This document shows, one piece after another, positions 8,956 to 16,458 of a stretch of DNA of 30,069 nucleotides (positions within the stretch are counted from its first letter, which is position 1; each line of letters begins with the position of its first letter). The notes beneath the pieces are model-generated. The model was not told where the DNA came from and ran no database searches. It saw only the letters and a list, made by a program, of their open reading frames with translations. The DNA is taken from assembly GCA_964646885.1 (NCBI GenBank), contig CAZYFM010000030.1:1-30069 (forward strand). The letters are read 5' to 3'. A program made the position numbers and the translations under genes. Origin of the DNA: SZUA-430 sp964646885. Lineage in GTDB: Bacteria > Pseudomonadota > Alphaproteobacteria > Micropepsales > Micropepsaceae.

Positions 8956-10866
8956 ATGCGCAATCTCAAGGCGGCACTGCTCCTCGGCTGTGCCATGCTG
9001 GTATCCAGCTGTGGAGGCGGTTCGGGCACATCAGGACCCGCGACGCCTGAAGAGGCCGACAAGTTCGTGGAAGGCCTGAATGCCGACCTGAAGCGGATGC
9101 TGCCCTACCAGAGTTCAGCCGCGTGGCTGCAGGCCACCTACATCACGGATGACTCGCAGATGATCGCATCGCGCGCCAGCGAGGAGTTCCTCGCGTGGCA
9201 GTCGCGCAAGGTCGAGGAAGCGAAGCGCTTCAACAACGTGAAGGGCCTCAAGCCCGACACGGCGCGCGCGCTCATGCTGCTGAAGAACGTGTCCGCGCCA
9301 GCCCCGAGCGATCCGGCCCTGCAGGCCGAGCTTGCGAAGATCCTCTCCAAGATGGAAGCCAACTACGGCTCGGCCAAGTGGTGCCGGTCAGCGAATGACT
9401 GCCTCAACCTTACCGAGATCGAAAAGATCATCAACAATCCGGATGAGACGCCGGAGGCCCGCGCGGCGGCGTGGAAGGGCTGGCAGGAGACGGCGCGCGT
9501 GATCCGCAAGGACTACCAGCGCTTCGTCGAGATCGTGAATACCGGCGCGAAGGAAATGGGATTTGCCGATGCCGGCGAAGTGTGGCGCGGCGGCTATGAC
9601 ATGCCGCCGGATGCGTTTGCACAGGAAACGGAGCGGCTGTGGACGCAGGTCAAGCCGCTGTACGAGCAGCTGCACTGCTATGTGCGCGGCAAGCTGAACG
9701 CCAAGTATGGCGATGCCATTGTTCCGAAGGATGGCAAGATCCCGTCGCACCTGCTTGGCAACATGTGGGCGCAGCAGTGGTCGAACATCTATCCGCTGGT
9801 CGAGCCGTACAAGGGTGTCGCCAGTCTCGATGTGACAAGCTCGCTCAAGAAGCTGCGGGAGCAGGAGTTCAGCCGCCTCAAGACGGAGAACCCGAAGGCT
9901 AAGACGCCTGTCGAGATTGCCGAACTGTCCTACAAGGCCGATGCCGCCATCTCGGTGAAGATGACCAAGATGGCAGAGGACTTCTATGTCTCCCTTGGCA
10001 TGCAGAAGCTGCCGGAGTCCTTCTGGCAGAAGTCCCTGCTGACCCGTCCGCGTGACCGCGATGTGGTCTGCCACGCCAGCGCGTGGGACATGAACATGCA
10101 GGGTGACGTGCGCATCAAGCAGTGCATCGAGCCTGACGAGGATTCACTCACGACAATCCATCACGAGCTCGGCCACATCTACTATGACCTGAGCTACAAC
10201 CCGCTGCAGCCGATGTTCCAGTCGGGTGCGCATGACGGGTTCCATGAAGCGATCGGAGACACGATCACGCTGTCGCTGACGCCGGCGCACCTCAACAAGA
10301 TCGGCCTGGTTCCCAGCCAGACCATGGATCCGAAGGCCGTGGTCAACTCGCAGATGAAGTGGGCGCTGGACAAGATCGTGTTCCTGCCGTGGGGCAAGCT
10401 TGTCGACCAGTGGCGCTGGAAGGTTTTCAGCGGCGAAGTGAAGCCCGATCAGTACAATGCGGCCTGGTGGTCGCTGCGCGAGAACTACCAGGGCGTTTCG
10501 GCGCCAGTGTCACGCTCGGAAGAGGACTTCGATCCGGGTGCCAAGTACCACATCCCGGGCAACACGCCCTACACGCGCTATTTCCTGGCGTTCGTGCTCC
10601 AGTTCCAGTTCCAGAAGGCACTGTGTGAAGCGTCAGGCTTCAAGGGGCCGCTGCATGAGTGCGACGTGTATGGCAACAAGGAGGCCGGCAAGAAGTTCAT
10701 GGACATGCTTGCGGCCGGCGCGTCCAAGCCGTGGCCTGAGACGCTGCAGACGCTGACAGGCGGCAAGGAAATGGATGGCTCGGCGCTGATCGAGTACTTC
10801 CAGCCCCTGATGGGCTACCTGAAGGAGCAGAACCAGGGCGCGACCTGCGGCTGGGGCGGCAAGTAA
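8956..10866 (+). CDS. M2-family peptidyl-dipeptidase (ACE-like) lipoprotein
   Basis: A 636-residue zinc metallopeptidase related to angiotensin-converting enzyme, expected to remove C-terminal dipeptides from peptides in the periplasm. It has a lipoprotein signal with lipobox ending VSSC (C19). The HExxH zinc motif is HELGH (H403-H407), and the third ligand is E431 in HEAIGD, as in the M2 family. The length is right for a single-domain bacterial M2 enzyme. The ATG at 8956 was chosen because a strong Shine-Dalgarno (GAAGGAAA) lies just upstream and the lipoprotein signal starts there; upstream in-frame residues to 8911 do not fit a signal peptide. It ends 32 bases before a strong terminator. 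It stands alone in its transcription unit, with a 158-base upstream gap. Confidence 0.92.
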   Translation: MRNLKAALLLGCAMLVSSCGGGSGTSGPATPEEADKFVEGLNADLKRMLPYQSSAAWLQATYITDDSQMIASRASEEFLAWQSRKVEEAKRFNNVKGLKPDTARALMLLKNVSAPAPSDPALQAELAKILSKMEANYGSAKWCRSANDCLNLTEIEKIINNPDETPEARAAAWKGWQETARVIRKDYQRFVEIVNTGAKEMGFADAGEVWRGGYDMPPDAFAQETERLWTQVKPLYEQLHCYVRGKLNAKYGDAIVPKDGKIPSHLLGNMWAQQWSNIYPLVEPYKGVASLDVTSSLKKLREQEFSRLKTENPKAKTPVEIAELSYKADAAISVKMTKMAEDFYVSLGMQKLPESFWQKSLLTRPRDRDVVCHASAWDMNMQGDVRIKQCIEPDEDSLTTIHHELGHIYYDLSYNPLQPMFQSGAHDGFHEAIGDTITLSLTPAHLNKIGLVPSQTMDPKAVVNSQMKWALDKIVFLPWGKLVDQWRWKVFSGEVKPDQYNAAWWSLRENYQGVSAPVSRSEEDFDPGAKYHIPGNTPYTRYFLAFVLQFQFQKALCEASGFKGPLHECDVYGNKEAGKKFMDMLAAGASKPWPETLQTLTGGKEMDGSALIEYFQPLMGYLKEQNQGATCGWGGK

Positions 10867-10898
10867 GTCCTGCTGCCGACTGCTTCCTGAAAAACTGT

Positions 10899-10921
10899 GG
10901 CCGCCGGTTCTTCCGGCGGCC
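10899..10921. terminator. Bidirectional intrinsic terminator
   Basis: A perfect 9-bp GC stem (GGCCGCCGG / CCGGCGGCC) with a 5-base loop. It is followed by ATTTTCGTT on the plus strand and by ACAGTTTTTC on the minus strand. It sits between the convergent M2 peptidase gene (ends 10866) and cytochrome gene (ends 10930), so it can stop transcription from both sides. Confidence 0.85.
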
Positions 10922-10929
10922 ATTTTCGT

Positions 10930-11562
10930 TCAGCGAGGTGCCGGGTTCTCGCGCGTGGCGATGCTGTCGAGATATTCAAGGAAGCTGTCAGCCTCAGCTG
11001 CTGTCAGTTTCATCGGCGGAACCCGCACATCAGCCTTGTCATGCTCCGCGATGATGCCGACGAGCAATGCCTGGCGCAGCTGGTCGCGGCGCCAGCGCTG
11101 GCCCAGGTTCCGGAAAGGCTGTGCGCCGGGATAAGGGCTCGTGTCCGTCATGCCCACGGCATGGCACTTGGCGCAGCGCTGCTCGACAAGGGTTTCGCCA
11201 GCGCTCTTCACTTCGATCGACTTCAGGTAGGCGATCAGGCTGTCCACGGCTTCTGGCCGGAACTGGAACTGCGGCATGGGATCGTGCGTGACCCGCATGC
11301 CTTCGGCCAGCTCCGTGCGCAACATGTTTTCGCTGTATCGCTTGAGCACGGTCCGGAACACCGGCGCTTTGGGGTTGGGGCTCGTCCCGGACCTTCCGAC
11401 CGCATGGCACGAGGCACAGTTGGCTTCCGCCAGGGCCTTCCCGTCCTCGACCTGGGCGAGGTTCTGCTCCTCAACGCCGGGCCCGGACAGGGTTCCTGCA
11501 TCGTCGATGCACGCGGAAAGAAACATCACGGGCAGAACGGCAAGCACTTGGCGGAGCTTCAT
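10930..11562 (-). CDS. Diheme cytochrome c lipoprotein (tandem domain duplication)
   Basis: A 210-residue exported cytochrome with a lipoprotein signal (FLSAC, C18) and two covalent heme-c sites, CASCH (C49/C52/H53) and CAKCH (C130/C133/H134). Likely sixth ligands are M96 in DPMPQF and M184 in VPPMKL. The two halves are recognisably copies: each has CHAVG, a TSP(N/Y)P segment, an aromatic-rich F-R stretch and a closing YL(K/D)SI helix. This suggests a tandem duplication of a small class-I cytochrome c rather than classical cytochrome c4. It is expected to carry electrons at the periplasmic face. It is divergent from the DUF2946-like gene, with an FNR-type palindrome centred about 108 bases upstream of its ATG, suggesting oxygen-dependent control. 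No strong Shine-Dalgarno was seen. Confidence 0.88.
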   Translation of the reverse strand: MKLRQVLAVLPVMFLSACIDDAGTLSGPGVEEQNLAQVEDGKALAEANCASCHAVGRSGTSPNPKAPVFRTVLKRYSENMLRTELAEGMRVTHDPMPQFQFRPEAVDSLIAYLKSIEVKSAGETLVEQRCAKCHAVGMTDTSPYPGAQPFRNLGQRWRRDQLRQALLVGIIAEHDKADVRVPPMKLTAAEADSFLEYLDSIATRENPAPR

Positions 11563-11663
11563 GGTCCCGAAACCTGTCAGTTGTTTGACATCCAGAGGAT
11601 GGTGAATGCCATTCGCGGCGATGATCCGCCAGAGGAAACTGCACCACTCCGGGGCGGGCCGAA

Positions 11664-11677
11664 TTGACCCAGGTCAA
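11664..11677. promoter_or_regulatory. FNR/FixK-type binding site between the diheme cytochrome and DUF2946 genes
   Basis: TTGACCCAGGTCAA matches the FNR/FixK/DNR consensus TTGAY-N4-RTCAA at every defined position. The palindrome extends to 18 bases (11662-11679) with perfect 8-base arms. Its centre (11670.5) is 41.5 bases upstream of position 11712, and TAGAGT at 11700-11705 sits exactly where a -10 box for that start would be. This is class II activator geometry for the plus-strand gene at 11715. For the minus-strand cytochrome the same spacing would give a start near 11629 and a leader of about 67 bases. The match is seen in the sequence; regulation is inferred. Confidence 0.7.
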
Positions 11678-11714
11678 TTACGGGGTTGGCAGGCGCCGGT
11701 AGAGTGATTTCACC

Positions 11715-12149
11715 ATGCCGGGGTTTCGCCACATCAGGGCAGTCATTCTCGTCGCGTCCGCGCTAGCACTTGCAACGCGGGCGGCGTTTCCCGTTCATTT
11801 GCCGCTGGCCGGAGCCGATGGTGTCGTCTACGTCGCGATGTGCACGGCCACGGGCATCAAGCAGGTACCTGTGCGCAAGGCCGACGGCGAGCAAAAGTCG
11901 CCGGGGCAGGCGAGCGGGAGCATGGGGTGCGCCCATTCGCTGTGCGCGGCCTCCGTGCTGGTCTGTCATTCGGTGCTGTCACGTGCCCTGACCGAGCGGC
12001 ACCAACCGCTGTTGCTGCAGCCGGGCGTTGCGCCACGTCGGCTGCAAGTCGCGTTTGCGCATGCGAGGGGGCCACCTGCCGCATCCGTCGCAATTCTCGT
12101 GAAGTCAGGTGCCGTCCGCCTTCAGCGAACGGCCTTTTTTTATGGCTGA
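11715..12149 (+). CDS. DUF2946-like small exported or membrane-anchored protein
   Basis: A 144-residue protein with a basic start (MPGFRHIR), a hydrophobic signal or anchor (about residues 9-24), then VVYVAMCTATGIKQVPV and cysteines C43, C72, C77 and C84 in the spacing typical of DUF2946 proteins. These are often near copper-handling or respiratory genes, but their role is not established. The ATG lies only about 3 bases from the transcription start predicted by the FNR box and -10 element, and no Shine-Dalgarno is visible, so the mRNA may be leaderless. The family usually ends near an RGPPAA-like segment; here the frame runs about 20 residues further, through a terminator hairpin, and overlaps the convergent dinB gene by 45 bases. 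Confidence 0.65.
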   Translation: MPGFRHIRAVILVASALALATRAAFPVHLPLAGADGVVYVAMCTATGIKQVPVRKADGEQKSPGQASGSMGCAHSLCAASVLVCHSVLSRALTERHQPLLLQPGVAPRRLQVAFAHARGPPAASVAILVKSGAVRLQRTAFFYG

Positions 12150-13373
12150 GGAGCCGAATTTCTCCCTCACCTTGTCCATGGCGCGTTCTGCTGCGCCCTT
12201 GCGTGCGCCCGTCGTGTCGATGAGATCAGCCTCGTCGCATTGAGTTTCCGGCACAAGCTCGGCAATGCCGATGCCTACCAGGCGATAATGTGTACCCGTG
12301 GCTTCCTGGGCGAGCATGGTGGAGCCCGCTTCAAAGATCCGGTGGGCAAGCTGCGTTGGGCGCTCGAGGGTCATTCGGCGCGTGATGATCCTGAACTGGG
12401 ACGTCTTGAGCTTGAGCTGAACGACCTTGCCACCCTGCGTGGCGGCCTTGGCGCGGGCCGACACCTTTTCGCAGAGTGACCAGAGAATGGCGGTCAGGGC
12501 TTCGCGTTCGGCGAGATCCTTCTCAAGCGTCGTTTCGGCAGAAATGCCCTTGGCCGGAGACCTGGGCTCGATGCGGCGGTTGTCCTCGGCGTTGGCGAGG
12601 CGATGGATCCACAGGCCACTATTGCCGAACTTCGAGGTCAATTCTCGGACATTGCGGCGCCTGGCATCGCCGATGGTGAAGATGCCTTCGCGTGCGAGCG
12701 ATTGTGCGAAGGCGCGTCCGACCCCCGGAATGAGGGTCACGGGCTTCGGGTCCAGGAACGCCACTGCCTCGGACTTGCCGATGACCCGGAAGCCGCGCGG
12801 CTTGTCGAGTTCCGACGCAATCTTTGCGAGGAACTTGTTGAAGCTCAATCCGATCGAAACGGTGATGCCGACCTGCGCCTCGATGCGTTGCGAGAGGCGC
12901 GCCAGAGTCTGCGCCGGGCTTGCCTTGTGCAGGCGCTCCGTTCCGGTCAGGTCCAGGAATGCCTCGTCGAGCGAGAGCGGTTCAACCAGCGGGGTCACTT
13001 CCAGCATCAGGTCCCGGACCTGTCGCGATGCTACCGCGTATTTCTGCATGTCGGGCCTGATGACCACCGCGTGCGGGCAGGCTTCGAGCGCCTTGAACAT
13101 GGGCATGGCCGACTTCACGCCGAACGTTCGCGCGACGTAGCAACAGGTTGAGACAACGCCGCGCTTGCCGCCGCCCACGATCACCGGCTTGTCCTGCAGC
13201 GAGGGATCATCCCGCTTCTCGATGGATGCGTAGAAGGCGTCGCAGTCGATGTGCGCGACGGAAAGACTGTCCAGTTCCTCGTGGCTCACCATGCGGGGAC
13301 TGCGGCACGACGGGCATCGGCGGGACGCCGGCCCCCCGCTTGTCGTGAAGCAGTCGCGGCACAGGGTGCTCAT
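12105..13373 (-). CDS. dinB: DNA polymerase IV (Y-family)
   Basis: DinB is an error-prone translesion polymerase. The 422-residue protein contains the palm motif VAHIDCDAFYASIE (D43, D45), the catalytic SLDEAFLD (D136, E137), a helix-hairpin-helix thumb region (TLIPGVGRAFAQSL) and a little-finger domain. An N-terminal extension carries C5, C8, C20 and C23, a possible four-cysteine zinc knuckle found in a subset of alphaproteobacterial Pol IV. It is the last gene of the DUF3572-HAD-dinB cluster, starting 13 bases after the HAD stop. Its 3' end overlaps the convergent DUF2946-like gene, and its last codons contain a plus-strand terminator. A typical SOS box was not identified. Confidence 0.94.
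   Translation of the reverse strand: MSTLCRDCFTTSGGPASRRCPSCRSPRMVSHEELDSLSVAHIDCDAFYASIEKRDDPSLQDKPVIVGGGKRGVVSTCCYVARTFGVKSAMPMFKALEACPHAVVIRPDMQKYAVASRQVRDLMLEVTPLVEPLSLDEAFLDLTGTERLHKASPAQTLARLSQRIEAQVGITVSIGLSFNKFLAKIASELDKPRGFRVIGKSEAVAFLDPKPVTLIPGVGRAFAQSLAREGIFTIGDARRRNVRELTSKFGNSGLWIHRLANAEDNRRIEPRSPAKGISAETTLEKDLAEREALTAILWSLCEKVSARAKAATQGGKVVQLKLKTSQFRIITRRMTLERPTQLAHRIFEAGSTMLAQEATGTHYRLVGIGIAELVPETQCDEADLIDTTGARKGAAERAMDKVREKFGSSAIKKGRSLKADGT
12111..12141 (+). terminator. Intrinsic terminator for the DUF2946-like gene, inside the dinB 3' end
   Basis: GCCGTCCGC and GCGAACGGC pair as a 9-bp stem with one mismatch and a 5-base loop, followed by C and seven T residues (12135-12141). 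It faces the plus strand. It lies inside both reading frames: the last codons of dinB on the minus strand and the last codons of the DUF2946-like gene, whose TGA at 12147-12149 is downstream of the T-run. Structure clear; use in vivo inferred. Confidence 0.6.
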
Positions 13374-13386
13374 GAGGCGCCTCCCG

Positions 13387-14019
13387 CTACCCTTTCCGGA
13401 TCACCTGCCGGATCCAGTCTGCGGCTTGTGGCCATTGGTCGATACGGGCGTGCGCATGAGCGCTGGGTGGAACAAGTTTCGCCAGTCGCTCATCGGCAAC
13501 GAAGTGCAGCCGATGCACGTGTGGCGTGACGCTGGCAACGGAGGCGTGGTGTGGCGGCAGGTCGTCAACAAACACAACCGGTGCCCGCATGCCTTCGATC
13601 ATGGGCAGGATAACATTCCCCTTGGGGCCGCTGCCGGCGATCACGGGATAGCGCATTCCATGCCTTGCGAGGTTGGCTGCGCGTGCTTCCCTCGCGCTGG
13701 CGGGCAGGTTGGAGAGAATGATCACCTGCGCCTCGTCCTGCAGCCCTGCGAGGGCGGCCGCCGCGCCCGGCACGGGATCCAGGCTGTCGGTGTCGGCCGC
13801 GAAGAATTCGTCAATCAGGCGGGTGACACGTTCATCGGCGACAACCTCTTTGCTGTCCCTGTATTTCACGTTGCCATGGATGCGGAACGACTGCAGGTCG
13901 AGGAGAAGGCCCTGGCGTTCAAGGAAGCGTTCGAGCCCCTTGATGAACTCGACCAGTACTTCGTCTGCGTCGCAGATGAGAAGGGGCCGGTTCGCATCGA
14001 AGCGTGGGGCGGCTACCAT
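13387..14019 (-). CDS. HAD-superfamily hydrolase
   Basis: A 210-residue haloacid-dehalogenase fold protein. Motif I is LLICDADEV (D17, D19), motif II is VIILSNLP, a motif III lysine lies in GPKGN, and motif IV is VVFVDDLPPH. This set is complete, so phosphatase activity is plausible, although the substrate is unknown. It is linked to DUF3572 (7-base overlap, ATGGTAG) and dinB (13-base gap), which suggests one transcript. I know of no experimentally assigned member; the association with dinB may be only positional. Confidence 0.82.
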   Translation of the reverse strand: MVAAPRFDANRPLLICDADEVLVEFIKGLERFLERQGLLLDLQSFRIHGNVKYRDSKEVVADERVTRLIDEFFAADTDSLDPVPGAAAALAGLQDEAQVIILSNLPASAREARAANLARHGMRYPVIAGSGPKGNVILPMIEGMRAPVVFVDDLPPHHASVASVTPHVHRLHFVADERLAKLVPPSAHAHARIDQWPQAADWIRQVIRKG

Positions 14020-14288
14020 GCCATGGATCCGTTCGGATCGAGTGTTGCGCAGGCCTGCAGAAGCAGGCCGGGCTTCAGGCTTTCGGCTTCCGAGAACTCC
14101 CTGGCGAGTGATTCGTCCTCTGCCAGAAACGAGAGCGCAGCCGAGAGAATCGAGGGATCCGAACCGCGTGCGCGAAGGTCGTCCACGTCAAGTCCGCTTG
14201 CAGTTAAGAAACGCTGAATGTCCGAGGGTCGATTTGCGAGGAAAATCAAAGCCCGCTCGGAGATATCCAAGGCATGCGTGCGCTTCAT
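14013..14288 (-). CDS. DUF3572 family protein
   Basis: A 91-residue cytoplasmic helical protein of an alphaproteobacterial family of unknown function. Recognisable parts are ERALIFLANRPSDIQRFL, the TASGLDVDDLRAR segment and ILSAALSFLAEDESLAREF. The ATG at 14288 was chosen because the family starts there; the frame stays open to 14369, but those residues are low-quality and lie in the divK intergenic region. It is divergent from divK and overlaps the HAD gene start by 7 bases. DUF3572 next to divK is a recurring arrangement in this class (from memory). Confidence 0.85.
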   Translation of the reverse strand: MKRTHALDISERALIFLANRPSDIQRFLTASGLDVDDLRARGSDPSILSAALSFLAEDESLAREFSEAESLKPGLLLQACATLDPNGSMAW

Positions 14289-14478
14289 GTCGGTTCCTGT
14301 CCCATTTTGAACAGCTTTGGTTGCAATTCTTCGCTGTCTTTGCGGTAATCCGAAAAGCTTATTTAACATTGTTCAGGTGAAATATGACCCGAAAAACAAG
14401 CACCTTCCCAAGGGGGTGCGGATGACTGGGGCGCAGAAAGCAGAGATGGGGGACAAAAAACCTCATCCGGAGAGCGGT
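14289..14478. promoter_or_regulatory. Divergent control region between DUF3572 and divK
   Basis: This 190-base stretch is visibly AT-richer than its neighbours and must hold promoters for both directions. It contains TTATTTAACATTG near 14358-14370. The TTAAC resembles one CtrA half-site, but the partner half at the expected 7-base spacing is poor (GAAA rather than TTAA). CtrA control of divK is known in Caulobacter; here the site evidence is weak. GGAGAG at 14469-14474 is the likely ribosome site for divK. Confidence 0.4.
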
Positions 14479-14853
14479 ATGGACGCGAGTGCAAAAACAG
14501 TTCTGATCGTTGAAGACAACGAGCTGAATATGAAGCTGTTCCATGACCTCCTCGATGCTCATGGGTACAGGACGATCCAGACGCGTGATGGTCTGGAAGC
14601 TCTCGATCTGGCGCGCAAGCACGCGCCGGACCTGATCCTCATGGACATTCAGCTGCCGGAAGTTTCTGGCCTCGAAGTCACCAAGTGGCTCAAGGAAGAC
14701 GACAAGCTGAAGCAGATCCCGGTTATCGCCGTCACCGCATTCGCGATGAAGGGCGATGAGGAGAAGATCCGGCAGGGCGGGTGCGAGGCCTACATCTCGA
14801 AACCCATTTCGGTCATGCACTTCCTGGAGACTGTTCGCAAGTTCCTGCGCTAA
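14479..14853 (+). CDS. divK: DivK, single-domain cell-cycle response regulator
   Basis: DivK is a receiver-only protein phosphorylated by DivJ and dephosphorylated by PleC; in Caulobacter-type bacteria it controls CtrA activity and cell polarity. The 124-residue product is nearly all receiver domain: acidic pair in VLIVEDNELNMKLFHD, phospho-acceptor D56 in LILMDIQLPE, T in VTAFAMKGDEEK and the lysine in YISKPIS. The KLFHDLL and GGCEAYISKPIS segments are specifically DivK-like. The ATG at 14479 gives the family length and has GGAGAG 4 bases upstream; ATGs at 14422 and 14446 would add an unusual tail. pleD follows after 14 bases, as in Caulobacter. Confidence 0.95.
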   Translation: MDASAKTVLIVEDNELNMKLFHDLLDAHGYRTIQTRDGLEALDLARKHAPDLILMDIQLPEVSGLEVTKWLKEDDKLKQIPVIAVTAFAMKGDEEKIRQGGCEAYISKPISVMHFLETVRKFLR

Positions 14854-14867
14854 AGAGAAAAAATCCC

Positions 14868-16229
14868 ATGACCGCGCGCGTCCTTGTCGTCGATGATATT
14901 CCGGCCAACGTCAAACTCCTCGAAGCCAAGCTGGGCGCCGAGTACTTCGATGTGGTCACAGCCAATTCCGGTGAGCAGGCGCTCGCCCAGATCGACAAGG
15001 AGCTTCCGGACATCGTCCTCCTGGACGTGATGATGCCGGGCATGGACGGCTTCGAAGTCTGCCGGCGCATCAAGTCCAATCCGGCGTCAGCCCACCTTCC
15101 CGTTGTCATGGTGACGGCCCTCGACCAGGTTTCCGACAGGATCCAGGGTCTTGAGGCGGGCGCTGACGACTTCCTGACGAAGCCCGTGAACGACGTTGCC
15201 CTGTTTGCGCGCGTTCGCAGCCTTGTCCGCCTCAAGACGATGGTGGACGAGTTGCGCCTGCGGCAGGCCACCGGCGAAAGCATGGGTCTTGGCGATTCTC
15301 CCGACAAGTCGTTCTGCGAGGCGCCGGGACGTGGCCGAATCCTGATCGTGGAAGATCGCGAACAGAATGCCGCGCGCATGAGCGAGACGCTCGCGAGCGA
15401 CCATGATGTCGACATCGTGCCCCAGACAACGGAAGCGATCATTCGCGCCAAGGGCGGGGACTACGACCTCGTCATTGCCAGCCTGTCACTCGACAAGCAG
15501 GATGGCCTGAGGTTCTGCGCCACGCTGCGCAGCCTTGATGCCACGCGCCAGACGCCGATCCTCACGCTGGTGGATGAAGGCGATCTCAGGCGCATGGTTC
15601 GCGCACTCGATATCGGGGTCAATGACTACCTGATGCGGCCGGTTGAGCGGAACGAGCTCGTGGCCCGCGTTCGTACGCAGCTGCGCCGCAAGCGTTACGC
15701 CGACCGCCTCAAGCACTCGCTGCAGCTCAGCCTCGAACTGGCGATCACCGACCAGCTGACGGGCCTGTTCAACCGCCGCTACATGTCGCGGCACCTCAAC
15801 ACGCTGCTGTCAGACGGGGCAAAGCCGGTGTCATTCCTGATGCTGGACGTCGACTTCTTCAAGCAGATCAACGACACCTATGGCCACGACGTCGGCGACG
15901 AGGTGCTGCGGGAGTTTGCAAACCGCATCTCGGCGAACGTGAGAGGGATCGACCTGGCCTGCCGCTTTGGTGGCGAGGAGTTCGTCGTCGTGATGCCGGA
16001 TACGGATCTCAGCTTCGCTTACATGGTGGCCGAGCGGCTGCGCCAGTCGGTTGCCGATGCGCCGTTCATGGTCACGTCGGCCTCGAAACAGCTGCCGGTG
16101 ACGATCTCGATTGGTGTTGCGGCCAGCCAGAGCGGGGACACGCCGGAGGTGCTCCTCAAGCGTGCGGACCAGGCGCTCTACAGGGCAAAGCGCGACGGCA
16201 GGAACCGTGTTGTAGCGGATGCAGCCTGA
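14868..16229 (+). CDS. pleD: PleD, response regulator with diguanylate cyclase output
   Basis: PleD makes cyclic di-GMP when phosphorylated, driving the motile-to-sessile transition in related bacteria. The 453-residue protein has receiver domain 1 with phospho-acceptor D53 (LLDVMMPG), an adaptor receiver 2 in which the aspartate is replaced (VIASLSL), and a C-terminal diguanylate cyclase domain with GGEEF in CRFGGEEFVVVMPDTD. The RGID preceding it matches the RxxD inhibitory c-di-GMP site, so product inhibition is likely. Length and architecture match Caulobacter PleD. It is translated from the ATG at 14868, 14 bases after divK, and ends 9 bases before the convergent rpmG. Confidence 0.95.
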   Translation: MTARVLVVDDIPANVKLLEAKLGAEYFDVVTANSGEQALAQIDKELPDIVLLDVMMPGMDGFEVCRRIKSNPASAHLPVVMVTALDQVSDRIQGLEAGADDFLTKPVNDVALFARVRSLVRLKTMVDELRLRQATGESMGLGDSPDKSFCEAPGRGRILIVEDREQNAARMSETLASDHDVDIVPQTTEAIIRAKGGDYDLVIASLSLDKQDGLRFCATLRSLDATRQTPILTLVDEGDLRRMVRALDIGVNDYLMRPVERNELVARVRTQLRRKRYADRLKHSLQLSLELAITDQLTGLFNRRYMSRHLNTLLSDGAKPVSFLMLDVDFFKQINDTYGHDVGDEVLREFANRISANVRGIDLACRFGGEEFVVVMPDTDLSFAYMVAERLRQSVADAPFMVTSASKQLPVTISIGVAASQSGDTPEVLLKRADQALYRAKRDGRNRVVADAA

Positions 16230-16238
16230 AGCGGCTGA

Positions 16239-16406
16239 TTACTTGATCTTGCCTTCGACGTATTCAACGTGCTTGCGGATGACCGGGTCGTATTTGCGGA
16301 CCTTGAACTTGTCGGTCATCGTGCGCGAGTTCTTCTTCGCGACGTAGAAATGCCCCGTACCTGCCGATGAATTCAGGCGGATCTTGATTGTTGTCGGTTT
16401 CGCCAT
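16239..16406 (-). CDS. rpmG: 50S ribosomal protein L33
   Basis: A 55-residue basic ribosomal protein beginning MAKPTTIKIRLNSSAGTGHF and ending HVEYVEGKIK, a full match to the L33 pattern (TIKIRL, the GTGHFYVAKKN segment and KYDPV.RKHV). The zinc-binding cysteine pairs of the C+ form are absent, so this is the zinc-independent C- type. It lies directly downstream of pleD on the opposite strand, a gene order common in Alphaproteobacteria. Its promoter must lie in the 52-base gap before the MFS gene end or further upstream. Confidence 0.96.
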   Translation of the reverse strand: MAKPTTIKIRLNSSAGTGHFYVAKKNSRTMTDKFKVRKYDPVIRKHVEYVEGKIK

Positions 16407-16458
16407 GGTCGTCTCGCGTCAGGTTCTGTGGCCGTCAAAATGAAGGCGTGCAAACTAC

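Noticed and set aside
14350..14375. CtrA-type binding site upstream of divK
   Set aside because: Only one half (TTAAC) is good; the partner at the required spacing reads GAAA. It is mentioned as a weak possibility in the feature list but not claimed.
15301..15700. Missing phospho-acceptor aspartate in the second receiver domain of PleD
   Set aside because: The second receiver of PleD is normally a degenerate adaptor domain, so this is expected and not a defect.
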